Of a stretch of DNA of 64,000 bases, positions 7,978-16,949 are shown one piece after another; the stretch's first letter is position 1; each line of letters begins with the position of its first letter. Where the stretch lies: contig CACYPS010000003.1 of NCBI GenBank assembly GCA_902776305.1, positions 1 through 64,000 on the forward strand. The letters are read 5' to 3'. Below the pieces are notes generated by a model. That model made no database searches and had not been told where the DNA came from. It saw nothing but the letters and a program-made list of their open reading frames with translations. The position numbers and the translations under genes are program-made. This DNA comes from an uncultured Lachnospiraceae bacterium. GTDB taxonomy: Bacteria; Bacillota; Clostridia; Lachnospirales; Lachnospiraceae.

Positions 7978-9285
7978 TCAGCCCTTGTACAGATTTCTCT
8001 TATCGATTACGCGGACAGCTTTGCCTTCCGAACGGGTGATGCTCTTGGGAGCGACGAGTCTGACATTTGCATAGATACCGAGCATGGATTTCAGACCGGA
8101 AACAAGCTCCTTCTCCTTAGCCGTCACCTTGGAAAGCTCATCGGAGAACATCTCCGGAGTCATCTCCACGCGAACCTCGATCGTGTCGCTGTTCTTCTGG
8201 CGGTCAACGATGATCTGATAGTTCGCTGCATAACCGTGATTAAGCAGTACGGTCTCGATCTGAGACGGGAATACGTTGACGCCCTTGACGATGAGCATAT
8301 CGTCGGAACGTCCGAGCGGCTTCGTCATCTTGACAAATGTTCTTCCGCATGAACACTTCTCTCTGGACAGGATACAGATATCCTTTGTCCTGTAGCGGAT
8401 GAGCGGAAAAGCTTCCTTTGCAAATGATGTGAAGACAAGCTCACCCTTCTCCCCATCCGGAAGGACCTCTCCGGTCTTCGGATCGATGACCTCCGCGATG
8501 AAATAATCTTCGTTGATGTGCATGCCGGACTGCTCCTCACATTCGAAAGCGACGCCCGGTCCTGAAATTTCGGTCAACCCGTAAATATCGTATGCTTTGA
8601 GTCCGAGAGACTCTTCGATGTCATGGCGCATTTCCTCTGTCCACGCTTCTGCACCGAAGATACCTGCCTTAAGGTGAATCTTGTCGCGGAGCCCTCTCTC
8701 ATGAATCGATTCCGCAAGGTATGCCGCGTAGGACGGTGTGCAGCACAGAACGGTAGACTTGAGATCTGTCATGAACTGAATCTGTCTGTCCGTATTGCCG
8801 GAAGACATAGGCAGTGTCAGGGATCCCAGCATATGGGAACCGCCGTTGAGACCTGCTCCACCGGTAAAGAGTCCGAAACCGTAAGAGACATGTACCACAT
8901 CTTCCTTCGTTGCGCCTGCAGCGACGAGCGCACGTGCACAGCACTCATCCCAGAGGCGAATATCATTCTTTGTGTAAAATGCAACGACGCGGCGGCCTGT
9001 TGTTCCCGACGTAGACTGAATTCTTACACAGTCTTCAAGCGGACGAGCCATAAGGCCGTACGGATATGCCTCCCGAAGGTCATCTTTCGTAAGAAACGGA
9101 AGCTTATGAAGGTCCTCTATCCCTTTAATATCGTCAGGCGTTACGCCCTTTTCTTCCATTTTCGAGCGGTAATACGGAACATTGTCCCAGACTCTCTTAA
9201 CAGCGTCAACAAGACCCTTGTTCTGCCATTCTATTACCTGCTCGCGAGATGCCGTCTCTTTTTCCGGTGAAAAATATCTCTGCAT
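7978..9285 (-). CDS. paaK: Phenylacetate-CoA ligase family enzyme
   Basis: A 435-residue AMP-forming acyl-CoA ligase of the PaaK family. The P-loop-like segment RIQSTSGTTGRRV (near residue 88), the YGLTEISGPG adenylate motif and the C-terminal GRSDDMLIVKGVNVFPSQIE hinge are all present. Family members activate phenylacetate or other aryl acids with ATP and CoA; in amino-acid fermenters this may serve indolepyruvate or phenylpyruvate metabolism. The ATG at 9285 is supported by AAAGGAGAT six bases upstream; the in-frame extension to 9333 has no site. Probably cotranscribed with the ACT gene downstream. Confidence 0.92.
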   Translation of the reverse strand: MQRYFSPEKETASREQVIEWQNKGLVDAVKRVWDNVPYYRSKMEEKGVTPDDIKGIEDLHKLPFLTKDDLREAYPYGLMARPLEDCVRIQSTSGTTGRRVVAFYTKNDIRLWDECCARALVAAGATKEDVVHVSYGFGLFTGGAGLNGGSHMLGSLTLPMSSGNTDRQIQFMTDLKSTVLCCTPSYAAYLAESIHERGLRDKIHLKAGIFGAEAWTEEMRHDIEESLGLKAYDIYGLTEISGPGVAFECEEQSGMHINEDYFIAEVIDPKTGEVLPDGEKGELVFTSFAKEAFPLIRYRTKDICILSREKCSCGRTFVKMTKPLGRSDDMLIVKGVNVFPSQIETVLLNHGYAANYQIIVDRQKNSDTIEVRVEMTPEMFSDELSKVTAKEKELVSGLKSMLGIYANVRLVAPKSITRSEGKAVRVIDKRNLYKG

Positions 9286-9389
9286 GTTTATATCTCCTTT
9301 ATGCCTCCAAAAATCTAATGCATAGAATAGCACAGTTTAGCGGTTTAAAGCAATAGTATAATAAAGAAAATTGTCAAACTTTCCAGCTC

Positions 9390-9887
9390 TCAGAATTTCA
9401 AAGTCCTTCCTTCATTGACGAGCTTTGCAAATTCTTCCGCCTGCCGCTCACGCTCCTCCTCATTCAGGATATTCAGCCGTCCGACACTTCCGACGGGATA
9501 CCTGCCCTCGAGGCAGATCCCTCTGATCGTCTCGTACCACTTCTTTCCTGTATCCATGACCGTCCCGTCCTCAAAGAGGATCAGGTCTCCGCCCTCGGAA
9601 TGCTCATACATGTCAAAATCCACATAGGTATCATACCAATAATAGATTCGAACATAACCGAGCCCTTCTTCCATGCCTCCGATCACCGCCGGATAATACT
9701 TTTCGGGCAGGGCTGCACGAAGTCCGGCGGCAGCGTCATCGTCATGTTTCCATGCATCCGGGTTAATCTTACTGACCGTTCTCATAAAAAGATCGGCAGC
9801 TGCATCGAGGAGATGCTTTTCCTGTGCTCTCTCTTCCGCCTTCAGATGGCAGAATGCATAGATTTTATCTTCAATAGTGTAGTCCAT
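9390..9887 (-). CDS. Conserved protein of unknown function
   Basis: A soluble, acidic protein of 165 residues with no signal peptide or membrane span and no motif I recognise. It has a helical N-terminal half rich in Glu, Lys and Ala, a central aromatic stretch (GYVRIYYWYDTYVDFDMYEH) and a charged C-terminus. ATG at 9887 is preceded by GCAGGTGATT; an upstream start at 9914 has no comparable site. It stands alone between paaK and the nucleoside salvage operon, separated from the latter by a dispersed repeat. Confidence 0.7.
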   Translation of the reverse strand: MDYTIEDKIYAFCHLKAEERAQEKHLLDAAADLFMRTVSKINPDAWKHDDDAAAGLRAALPEKYYPAVIGGMEEGLGYVRIYYWYDTYVDFDMYEHSEGGDLILFEDGTVMDTGKKWYETIRGICLEGRYPVGSVGRLNILNEEERERQAEEFAKLVNEGRTLKF

Positions 9888-9923
9888 TGGAATCACCTGC
9901 CTTTCAAGTTTCACCGGGTAATT

Positions 9924-10012
9924 TAAGTCTCACTCGTGACGCCTGACGCGGGATTCAATGTCAGCATCAGCTGTAATAATTCCAAACCGAATCCCTGCGC
10001 ATCCGCATGTAC
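9924..10012. repeat. Dispersed element, copy B
   Basis: The best preserved copy of the family also found at 1379, 23250 and 46726. It contains AAGTCTCACTCGTGAC, then GCGGGATTC, GTCAGCATCAGCTG, AATTCCAAACC and GAATCCCTGCGC. GCGGGATTC and GAATCCCTGC can pair as an outer stem with one bulge. It lies between the stop of deoB (10028) and the start of the upstream-oriented 165-residue gene. Confidence 0.6.
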
Positions 10013-10027
10013 TTATGTAATGCTTAA

Positions 10028-11221
10028 TCAATTCAACTCATCGAGCAACGACTCTCCTATCGTGCCCTTCGGCATATCGACCCCGAAATTATCCGCGATC
10101 GTATAGCCGATCACGCCGAAGCAATCCGTCTCCGGCAGAACGCCGCTGCCTTTCATGGACGGTGAATACATAAGAAGCGGAACCTTCTCTCTGGTATGGT
10201 CCGAACCGGTCCATGTAGGATCGTTTCCGTGGTCAGCCGTGATCATAAGGAGATCGTCTTCCCGCATCTCCTTCAGGAATTCTCCCAGCTTCACGTCGAA
10301 TCGCACGATTTCCTGCGCATATCCCTGCACATTTCTGCGATGGCCCCAAAGTGCATCGAAATCCACAAGATTCGTAAAACACAGACCCTTCCAGTCATCG
10401 CGCTTTGCAACATCGATTGTCTGCTCCATTCCGTTCACGGAACTTACGGAATGAATCGCCTCCGTGATGCCGTAACCGTCAAAAATGTCCGAAATCTTGC
10501 CGACAGAAATAACGTCATATCCGGCATCCTGCAAACTGTTGAGCGTGGTCGGTCCCGACGGCTTCAAAGCATAATCATGGCGGTTGGATGTGCGGACAAA
10601 CTCACCCTTATGCATGCCGACATACGGTCTTGCGATGATCCGTCCGACTCTCCATTCATCCTTCATCGTGATTTCCCGGGCATAGCTGCAGATATCATAG
10701 AGCTCCTTGAGACCGAACGTCTCCTCGTTGCCGCAGATCTGAAGAACGGAATCCGCCGATGTGTAAACGATCATCTTATTATGATAGATTTCCTCCTCGG
10801 CAAGCTCCTCTATGATCTCGGTTCCGCTTGCTGCTTTATTACCGACGACCTCGCGTCCGCTCTTTTTCTCCAGCAGGTCAAGAAGTTCTTTGGGAAATCC
10901 GGTGTCCGTAAAGGTGACGAACGGCTTCGTCGTATGGATTCCCATCATCTCCCAGTGGCCGGTCATGGTATCCTTGCCGCTGCTCCTCTCCTTCATGGTG
11001 AGGGCATAGCCTATCGGGGAAGCGGGAGCTTTGAGGGATGCTGCGGGCTTGATATTTGCGATTCCCATTTTCAAAAGATTGGGAATGAGAAATGTCCCTA
11101 CCTGCTCGGCAATGTGGCCGAATGTATCTGATCCCTCATCGCCGAATGCTGCTGCATCCGGTGCATTTCCGATTCCCATGGAATCGATTACTATGACAAA
11201 AACTCTGTTATATTTTTTCAT
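10028..11221 (-). CDS. deoB: Phosphopentomutase
   Basis: DeoB interconverts (deoxy)ribose 1-phosphate and 5-phosphate, linking nucleoside phosphorolysis to DeoC and the pentose phosphate pathway. The 397-residue protein belongs to the alkaline phosphatase superfamily: the metal site [13 protein letters not shown] is at the N-terminus, a [10 protein letters not shown] segment in the cap, and [21 protein letters not shown] supplies the second metal cluster near the C-terminus. ATG at 11221 (protein MKKYNRV) is chosen because the longer frame begins inside the cdd stop region. Last gene of the udp-deoD-deoC-cdd-deoB operon, 22 bases after cdd. Confidence 0.96.
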   Translation of the reverse strand: MKKYNRVFVIVIDSMGIGNAPDAAAFGDEGSDTFGHIAEQVGTFLIPNLLKMGIANIKPAASLKAPASPIGYALTMKERSSGKDTMTGHWEMMGIHTTKPFVTFTDTGFPKELLDLLEKKSGREVVGNKAASGTEIIEELAEEEIYHNKMIVYTSADSVLQICGNEETFGLKELYDICSYAREITMKDEWRVGRIIARPYVGMHKGEFVRTSNRHDYALKPSGPTTLNSLQDAGYDVISVGKISDIFDGYGITEAIHSVSSVNGMEQTIDVAKRDDWKGLCFTNLVDFDALWGHRRNVQGYAQEIVRFDVKLGEFLKEMREDDLLMITADHGNDPTWTGSDHTREKVPLLMYSPSMKGSGVLPETDCFGVIGYTIADNFGVDMPKGTIGESLLDELN

Positions 11222-11243
11222 AAACACTCCTTCGTATTCACGA

Positions 11244-11651
11244 TCACAGTTCCACATCGAAACTGAGCGGAAGAAGCTCCGATAAAGTATACACCTTATA
11301 ATCCTTCTCCGAAACCGCCAGTATTATTTTGAACTCGGAAGGATTGCAAAACTCCTGCATGACCTGGCGGCAGACGCCGCACGGCGGACTATACTCCGTA
11401 AGAACGCCATCCTTGCCTCCGACGACGGCTATTGCATCGAATTCTCTGACCCCTTCGGAAATTGCCCTGAAAAAGGCTGTTCTCTCTGCACAGTTCGTGG
11501 GAGAGAAAGCGACATTTTCAATATTACATCCGCCATAAACTTTTCCGTTCTTCGCAAGAAGCGCCGCACCAACCTTAAAATGGCTGTACGGCGCGTAGGA
11601 AAACGCAAGCATGTCTATGGCACATCTGATCAGGTAACCATATTCATCCAT
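11244..11651 (-). CDS. cdd: Cytidine deaminase
   Basis: A 135-residue tetramer-type cytidine deaminase that turns (deoxy)cytidine into (deoxy)uridine, feeding the uridine phosphorylase encoded in the same operon. The catalytic zinc site is explicit: NCAERTAFF (Cys ligand and the general-acid Glu) and PPCGVCRQ (two Cys ligands). The N-terminal [28 protein letters not shown] is the substrate-binding block of the family. It lies 14 bases after deoC and 22 before deoB. Confidence 0.96.
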   Translation of the reverse strand: MDEYGYLIRCAIDMLAFSYAPYSHFKVGAALLAKNGKVYGGCNIENVAFSPTNCAERTAFFRAISEGVREFDAIAVVGGKDGVLTEYSPPCGVCRQVMQEFCNPSEFKIILAVSEKDYKVYTLSELLPLSFDVEL

Positions 11652-11665
11652 CGTTATACTCTCTT

Positions 11666-12328
11666 TCAGGAATCCTTTTCAGCTTCTTTAGCAAGTTTCA
11701 CAATTCTGCTCGTCCCGAGGCGATCGGCCCCGAGCTCCAGGAATTTCTCCGCATCCTCGATGGAAGATATGCCTCCTGCGGCCTTGATCTTCACATCGGG
11801 ACCGATATTTTCTTTAAAAAGTATGATGTCTTCAAATGTTGCGCCGCCCGTAGAAAACCCCGTCGACGTCTTAATGTAATCGGCCTTCGCTTCCGTCACA
11901 CATCCGCACAGCCGAATTTTCTCCTCTTCCGTGAGCAGGCATGTTTCAATGATCACCTTAAGGATATGGCTGCCGCATACGGCCTTCAGAGCCTTAATTT
12001 CCTTAGTCACATCGTCAAAACGTCCGTCCTTGACCCAGCCGAGATTGATGACCATATCAATCTCATCCGCACCGTTGAGCAGAGCATCGGAAGCCTCGAA
12101 CACCTTTGTGGCCGTACTGGAATAGCCGTTCGGGAATCCGATTACCGTGCAGACCTGAACGCGTCCGCTCACATAATCCCGGACCTGTCTGCAGTATCCC
12201 GGCGGAATACATATCGAAGCCGTCTGATAGTGAATAGCGTCATCACAGAGCGTTTTTATATCATTCCATCGTGCTTCCGGCTTGAGATTGGTATGATCTA
12301 CATGACTTAATATTTCTTCGATCGTCAT
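11666..12328 (-). CDS. deoC: Deoxyribose-phosphate aldolase
   Basis: DeoC cleaves 2-deoxyribose 5-phosphate to acetaldehyde and glyceraldehyde 3-phosphate. The 220-residue length is the usual short bacterial form. The Schiff-base lysine lies in [15 protein letters not shown], the second active-site lysine in KIKAAGGIS, and the N-terminal HTNLKPEA block and EIDMVINLG motif are typical. Start ATG at 12328. It sits between deoD (24 bases) and cdd (14 bases), completing the deoxynucleoside catabolic route with deoB. Confidence 0.97.
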   Translation of the reverse strand: MTIEEILSHVDHTNLKPEARWNDIKTLCDDAIHYQTASICIPPGYCRQVRDYVSGRVQVCTVIGFPNGYSSTATKVFEASDALLNGADEIDMVINLGWVKDGRFDDVTKEIKALKAVCGSHILKVIIETCLLTEEEKIRLCGCVTEAKADYIKTSTGFSTGGATFEDIILFKENIGPDVKIKAAGGISSIEDAEKFLELGADRLGTSRIVKLAKEAEKDS

Positions 12329-12352
12329 AAAACTGCCTCCTGTTCATAAAAC

Positions 12353-13084
12353 TCACTTATCTCTCAGATGTGTTTCCAGTGCAAGCACCATCATTTCTGT
12401 AAATGCAGTCTGTCTGTCATAAGCAGAAAGCTCTCTTCCCGAATATATTTCATCCGAAATCGTAAAGATTCCCAGAGCTTTTTTTCCGAGGCGCGCGGCA
12501 TTCATGTAGAGACCGGCTGTTTCCATCTCCGCGCACAGCACACCCATCTTTTTCCATCCGTCCATCGCGCTCGTGTCGTCATCATAAAAAGCGTCTGTCG
12601 ACACGACATTGCCCACATGAACCTTCGTTCCAAGGTCAAGGGCAGTCGTATATGTCTTATAAAGAAGGTCCCATGTAGCAGTCGGTGCATAGGTCCCGCT
12701 CAGCTTGTACATCTCCGCCCATCTCGATGTTGTGCATGCACCTTCGGCGAGAACGATGTCCATGATTTTGCAGTTCTCGTTGATTGCACCGGCTGATCCG
12801 ATACGAACGATTTTCTCCACGCCATAGAACTTGTACAGCTCATAGCTGTAAATACCGATAGAGGGCAATCCCATACCGGACGCCATTACAGAAACCCTCT
12901 TTCCTTTGTAAGTACCGGTATATCCGAGGACATTTCTGACACTCGTGACAAGACGGGCATCCTCAAAATAATGCTCTGCAACATACTTGGCACGAAGCGG
13001 ATCTCCCGGCATTAGTACGAGGTCGGCAAAATCACCGGCCTTCGCTTCGATATGGGGTGTAGGAATTCTATCTAACTCTGCCAT
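12353..13084 (-). CDS. deoD: Purine nucleoside phosphorylase, DeoD type
   Basis: A 243-residue hexameric-type purine nucleoside phosphorylase that splits purine (deoxy)nucleosides with phosphate. Motifs include VLMPGDPLRAKYVAE (phosphate binding), SGMGLPSIGIYSYEL, CAEMETAGLYM (ribose binding) and SDEIYSGRELSAYDRQTAF, which carries the catalytic Asp of the DeoD subfamily. The ATG at 13084 is preferred over 13105 because GAAGGAG lies upstream of it. It follows udp by 83 bases and precedes deoC. Confidence 0.95.
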   Translation of the reverse strand: MAELDRIPTPHIEAKAGDFADLVLMPGDPLRAKYVAEHYFEDARLVTSVRNVLGYTGTYKGKRVSVMASGMGLPSIGIYSYELYKFYGVEKIVRIGSAGAINENCKIMDIVLAEGACTTSRWAEMYKLSGTYAPTATWDLLYKTYTTALDLGTKVHVGNVVSTDAFYDDDTSAMDGWKKMGVLCAEMETAGLYMNAARLGKKALGIFTISDEIYSGRELSAYDRQTAFTEMMVLALETHLRDK

Positions 13085-13167
13085 AACTGTTTTCTCCTTC
13101 TGCATCGCTTATATTTTCCTCACTGACATAAGTTCGTAACGGAAATAATTTCCGCTCAGATATTATC

Positions 13168-13944
13168 TCAGCTGTCGTATTTTGATATAAGAATCCGGAT
13201 TGCCTGTATAGCGGTCCTTATTGCCGCATCCGTGTCATGGACGATCGGGTTCGGAAGATTTTTCCGTGCCCTCTCCTGGTTGGCCATGACCATGCATACC
13301 GACCCGACACGGACCCTGTGAAATGATCCTACAATAAACAGAGTAGCGCTCTCCATCTCCGATGCAAGGCATCCCATGCGGAGCCATGCATTCCACTTAT
13401 TTTCGAGTTCATAGGAGACGGGCATTGTCTCGGGACTATGCTGCCCGTAAAAAGAATCCTTTGATTGCGTTACGCCGATATGAAAGCGCATATTCAATTC
13501 TTCAGCAGCCTGCCCGAGGGCTGAAGTCACTTCAAAATCCGATACGGCCGGATATTCGATCGGAGCATATTCTCTGCCGGTTCCGTCCATGCGGATTGCT
13601 CCGCTGGCAATCACAATATCCCCGCTGAGAACGTCCTCCTGCATACCTCCGCATGTACCCACACGGATGAACGTGTCCGCACCGCACCTTACCAGTTCTT
13701 CTATTGCAATGGCAGCAGACGGGCCTCCGATACCGGTGGATGTGACACTGACTTTCTTACCGTCCAGCGTTCCGGTGATGGTGACATACTCTCTGTTGTC
13801 CGCAATCTGTACCGGATTATCAAAATACTTCGCAATAAGCGCACATCTCTTGGGATCTCCCGGAAGGATTACATATCTGCCGACCTCTCCCGGTGCAACC
13901 TGAATATGATACTGTCTTTCCTGGTCAATTGAATAATTAATCAT
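13168..13944 (-). CDS. udp: Uridine phosphorylase
   Basis: A 258-residue member of the nucleoside phosphorylase family, most like uridine phosphorylase. The phosphate-binding [19 protein letters not shown], the [16 protein letters not shown] segment, RVGTCGGMQ and [11 protein letters not shown] ribose-binding block are all present. It would convert uridine or deoxyuridine, including the product of Cdd, to uracil and sugar 1-phosphate. First gene of the five-gene salvage operon. Substrate choice among pyrimidine nucleosides is inferred from family resemblance and context. Confidence 0.9.
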   Translation of the reverse strand: MINYSIDQERQYHIQVAPGEVGRYVILPGDPKRCALIAKYFDNPVQIADNREYVTITGTLDGKKVSVTSTGIGGPSAAIAIEELVRCGADTFIRVGTCGGMQEDVLSGDIVIASGAIRMDGTGREYAPIEYPAVSDFEVTSALGQAAEELNMRFHIGVTQSKDSFYGQHSPETMPVSYELENKWNAWLRMGCLASEMESATLFIVGSFHRVRVGSVCMVMANQERARKNLPNPIVHDTDAAIRTAIQAIRILISKYDS

Positions 13945-14041
13945 AAGCTTAGCCTCACATTTTAATGGTTACAGTATAGCAGATTGCTGAACTTTTTCCC
14001 AATCTTTTACCGATTCTTCAGCATTTTTTTACAATCCTATC

Positions 14042-14206
14042 CTACTTATTCCGAAGGCGAAGTATGAAATACTCTGAAATGCCATAAGCAAGCGTCAGCA
14101 CGGTGATCCATACCATGCTGATGTTGTATCCGAAAACAAATTTTATTACCAGCAGGATCACAAAAAAGATGATTCCCTGCAGGAATGCTTTTACTTCTTC
14201 ACTCAT
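14042..14206 (-). CDS. 54-residue membrane protein
   Basis: A short open frame encoding MSEEVKAFLQ followed by two hydrophobic stretches (about 11-26 and 30-42) and a basic end LRLRNK. The ATG at 14206 is preceded by GAGGAG and GGAAG. It starts 26 bases after the stop of the Glu-rich gene (14233) and runs in the same direction, so the three small genes 14879-14042 look like one operon. Two membrane passes are likely; no known family is recognised. Confidence 0.6.
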   Translation of the reverse strand: MSEEVKAFLQGIIFFVILLVIKFVFGYNISMVWITVLTLAYGISEYFILRLRNK

Positions 14207-14232
14207 CTTCTTCCGACTCCTCGCTTTATTGT

Positions 14233-14481
14233 TTATTCCGGCTCGATTTCGGTCTCAGACTCGGTCTCTGTCTCAGCTACTGCCTCTGTCTCAGACTCGA
14301 CCTTTGTTTCAGACTCGACCTCTGTTTCAGCTTCAGCTTCTTTCTCCATCTCATTGAGGGCTGCTTCCGCGACCTTCACCTTAGCCATCTTATTATAAAT
14401 TATAATTCCCTCAACAACGCCAGCCACAGCAGCTGCGGCTGTCAGTGGAAGAAGCAACATTCTTTCAAGCTTATTCATCAA
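14233..14481 (-). CDS. Small membrane-anchored protein with Glu/Thr/Ser-rich tail
   Basis: An 82-residue protein with a hydrophobic segment at about 8-30 and a C-terminal half (from about 44) built of short repeats of the kind ETESETE. The low-complexity acidic tail has no predicted fold. Its ATG overlaps the stop of the upstream 133-residue gene by four bases (14478-14481), so it is translationally coupled to it. Function unknown. The acidic tail recalls the tail of the ATPase at 5908, but by composition only. Confidence 0.6.
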   Translation of the reverse strand: MMNKLERMLLLPLTAAAAVAGVVEGIIIYNKMAKVKVAEAALNEMEKEAEAETEVESETKVESETEAVAETETESETEIEPE

Positions 14482-14879
14482 TAAAACCTCCTTAATGCTA
14501 CCATGATAATAAGGAAGACTACTCCGATTGCCATATAAATCGCACCGTTCTTCATCTTGCCTTTCCTGTCCACCCGGAACATTTCCGGATGATGACGATG
14601 TGTCCAGATCGTATATTTCTGACCCATCATATACTGCTCCGTCTCCTCCACAGGCACTTCGTCGAGTGAGACCCCTTTCACCTGAAGTCCGTGAATATCA
14701 TGCATGAACATCAGGTTTCTGTATTTCTCATACTTCGCTCTCGTGCCTTTGTGCTTCACCGCTCTGACGAAGATACCTTCAGCAGGGACCGAGTAATAAA
14801 ACGTATTCAAAAGAATGCTGACTCCCATGCTTATGCACATAAATCCGGCGATAAAACAGAGTGTGCCAATTGATTTCAT
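14478..14879 (-). CDS. Two-pass membrane protein of unknown function
   Basis: A 133-residue protein with membrane spans at about 5-28 and 110-128 and a hydrophilic central domain with several His, Tyr and Lys residues, including IWTHRHHPEMFRV. The overall plan (two spans around a small domain sensed on one face) resembles DUF3592-like proteins, but I cannot assign the family. ATG at 14879 follows GGGAGG by five bases. First of three small membrane-protein genes. Confidence 0.65.
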   Translation of the reverse strand: MKSIGTLCFIAGFMCISMGVSILLNTFYYSVPAEGIFVRAVKHKGTRAKYEKYRNLMFMHDIHGLQVKGVSLDEVPVEETEQYMMGQKYTIWTHRHHPEMFRVDRKGKMKNGAIYMAIGVVFLIIMVALRRFY

Positions 14880-14958
14880 AATAACCTCCCAATTTAAATC
14901 ATGTCAGCTGACGCTGACTCGAAGCATATGCCCAGACCCATACACAAGGCTTGACCTT

Positions 14959-15150
14959 ACAGGAACAGCCCCATGACCGCCCCTGCGATAACAGCCGTTC
15001 CTAATCTCATAAGCGTGACCTGAGTTTACAGGAACAGCCCCATGACCGTCCCTGCAATAACAGCCGTTCCTAATCTCATAAGCGTGATCTGAGTTTACAG
15101 GAACAGCCCCACGACCGCCCCTGCAATCATTCCTCCGAGATGGGCCGTTG
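14959..15150. repeat. Tandem 69-bp copies of the 3' end of the rhomboid gene
   Basis: The sequence ACAGGAACAGCCCC recurs at 14959, 15028 and 15097, exactly 69 bases apart. The copy at 15097 is the real 3' end of the rhomboid gene (encoding IAGAVVGLFL and stop). The two downstream copies still translate as IAGAVMGLFL-stop in the corresponding frame but lie beyond the functional stop, so they do not lengthen the protein. The copies agree with each other more than with the gene in the inner part. Confidence 0.85.
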
Positions 15151-15673
15151 CTCCAACCCCCGGTGTATAGAACCCCGGCAAAATCGCCAGAATCACTCCG
15201 AATGCCAGCCTGCCGAGACTCAGCCTCTGATTCTGAATCTTTCGTCTCAGCACCATGACAACATAAGCGCCGATCAGGGCAAATACTGCCCCCGAAGCCC
15301 CCGCAGAGACCGTCCACAGGTTCTGCTTCCACACATCCACGAGGACTGTCAGAGCGCTTCCTGCTATGCCTCCGATAAAGTATAGGATAAGGTACTTTAC
15401 ATGCCCTACGACCGGTTCAACGAACTCCCCCAACGCGATAAGGACGATCATATTATTAATAAGGTGCGCAATACCTATATGCAGGAACATACAGGAAGCC
15501 AGCCTCCAATACTCGCCGTCAAGAATCCGCTGCGTAACGGCAGCTCCCATTCTCACCAAAACTCCGGTATCTTCACTCCCTCCGAGAATTTCGCAGATGA
15601 GAAAAAGCACTACATTTGCCGCCACGAGTGCGAGTGTGACCGGACATTTCCTTAAAAATTCGCGTTCGCTCAT
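15095..15673 (-). CDS. Rhomboid family intramembrane serine protease
   Basis: A 192-residue polytopic protein of about six spans. The catalytic serine is in SAGASGAVFALIGAY and the catalytic histidine in GATAHLGGMIAGAV; the first loop EYWRLASCMFLHIGIAHLINNM is the standard rhomboid WR/HxxxxHLxxNM block. It would cleave membrane-spanning substrates within the bilayer. The ATG at 15673 overlaps the TGA of nth (ATGA), indicating coupling, with GGAGAAG just upstream. The substrate is unknown. Its 3' end has been tandemly duplicated (see 14959). Confidence 0.93.
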   Translation of the reverse strand: MSEREFLRKCPVTLALVAANVVLFLICEILGGSEDTGVLVRMGAAVTQRILDGEYWRLASCMFLHIGIAHLINNMIVLIALGEFVEPVVGHVKYLILYFIGGIAGSALTVLVDVWKQNLWTVSAGASGAVFALIGAYVVMVLRRKIQNQRLSLGRLAFGVILAILPGFYTPGVGATAHLGGMIAGAVVGLFL

Positions 15674-16311
15674 TTCTTCTCCGTATGTTCTCTGCACACA
15701 TCGGCAAGACAGCACCGGTCACAATACGGTTTGGTCCTCGCCGTACATACTTCCCGACCATGCAGAACAAGCCTATGACAGAAATCGTTGCCTTCCTCCG
15801 GAGGAATAATCTTCCAGAGTGCCATCTCCACCTTCTTCGGGTCCTTGATTCCGTCGACCAGACCGATCCGATTCGTCAGCCTGATGCAATGGGTATCGGT
15901 GACGATCGCGGGCTTACCGAAGACATCTCCCATAATAAGATTCGCGCTTTTCCGCCCGACGCCGGGCAGAGCCAGCAACTCATCAAACGTTGTAGGCACC
16001 TTCCCCTCATACTTATCGCGAAGAACGCGCATGCAGGCGCTGATGTCCCTTGCCTTGCTGTGACCAAGGCCGCAGGGTTTGACAATCTCCTCTATCTCGT
16101 CCGGCTCGGCTGCTGCCAATGCATTGACATCAGGAAACTTCGCGTAGAGATCCTCCACGACGACATTCACTCTCGCATCTGTACACTGCGCGGCGAGCCT
16201 CACACTTACGAGGAGCTTCCAGGCTTCATCGTAGTCCAGGGTGCATTCCGCTCCGGGGTATTCCTTCTTCAATCGTTCAATGACGATACCCGCCAATTCT
16301 TTCTTATCCAT
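15670..16311 (-). CDS. nth: Endonuclease III (DNA glycosylase/AP lyase)
   Basis: A 213-residue base-excision repair enzyme acting on oxidised pyrimidines. The helix-hairpin-helix LPGVGRKSANLIMGDVF holds the catalytic Lys and TDTHCIRLTNRIGLVD the catalytic Asp. The C-terminal iron-sulfur loop reads C-x7-C-x2-C-x5-C, with one more residue in the first spacer than the C-x6-C of the E. coli enzyme. ATG at 16311 is chosen; GTG at 16317 is also in frame. It overlaps the rhomboid gene by four bases. Confidence 0.95.
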   Translation of the reverse strand: MDKKELAGIVIERLKKEYPGAECTLDYDEAWKLLVSVRLAAQCTDARVNVVVEDLYAKFPDVNALAAAEPDEIEEIVKPCGLGHSKARDISACMRVLRDKYEGKVPTTFDELLALPGVGRKSANLIMGDVFGKPAIVTDTHCIRLTNRIGLVDGIKDPKKVEMALWKIIPPEEGNDFCHRLVLHGREVCTARTKPYCDRCCLADVCREHTEKK

Positions 16312-16460
16312 ATTCACTCACCATCCGAATTCCAGTACATCTAAGTATAATACAAAACGTAAATACTTTCACTGTTTTAGACAATTTTGGATAATGATTA
16401 TGAGTTTTCCTACTCCTCCTTCGATAGTTCTGCGGCAAATTTAGTGGGGTGCTGACTTGC

Positions 16461-16840
16461 TTTACGGAAGTTTTGACTTGTTTTGCTTCCGCTTCCGTAA
16501 TTCAATTTGAATTCTTGTCTCCGGTTGAGTCAATTTACGGAAGTATGACAAGTTTTGCCGGCTACTTCCGTAATTCGCTCTGAATTCTTGTCTCCGGCTG
16601 CTTCAATTTACGGAAGTAGGACAAGTTTTGCCGGCTACTTCCGTAATTCGCTCTGAATTCTTGTCTCCGGCTGCTTCAATTTACGGAAGTAGGACAAGTT
16701 TTGCCGCATACTTCCGTAATCCGCTTTGAATTCTTGGCTCCGGCTGCTTCTGTTTACGGAAGTATGACAAGTTTTGCCGACTACTTCCGTAATTCGCTCT
16801 GAATTCTTGTCTCCGGCTGCTTCAATTTACGGAAGCTGAA
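16461..16840. repeat. Palindrome array 3 (five full units plus one partial, 73-bp period)
   Basis: Left arms TTTACGGAAGTA start at 16461, 16534, 16607, 16680, 16753 and 16826, exactly 73 bases apart. Each full unit has the complementary arm TACTTCCGTAA about 18 bases later and a linker containing GAATTCTTGTCTCCGGCTGC. The last unit is cut after the left arm. The arms differ from array 2 by a matched C/G exchange in both halves. The array lies between divergent nth and PTS genes, ending about 30 bases before the -35 box of the latter. Confidence 0.92.
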
Positions 16841-16872
16841 TAGTATTACACCAAATCTTAACATTTACACAC

Positions 16873-16914
16873 TTGACAACCGCCCCTTTTTAGTGTATAC
16901 ATGTGTCTTGACAC
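16873..16914 (+). promoter_or_regulatory. Promoter and candidate operator of the PTS-like gene
   Basis: TTGACA (16873-16878), a 17-base spacer and TATACA (16896-16901) form a good vegetative promoter reading toward the gene at 16950. Across the expected transcription start lies a perfect GTGTC-TT-GACAC palindrome (16903-16914), placed where a repressor would block initiation. The repressor is unknown. Confidence 0.6.
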
Positions 16915-16949
16915 CTGTAATCTAATCTGTACACAAGAGGGATTGCCTA

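Noticed and set aside
10196..11131. 311-residue plus-strand open frame opposite deoB
   Set aside because: Shadow of deoB; no family motif and no ribosome site.
14904..15332. 142-residue open frame covering the rhomboid 3' repeats
   Set aside because: It is the wrong frame of the rhomboid gene and its tandem copies, with Gly/His/Tyr repeats typical of a frame artefact.
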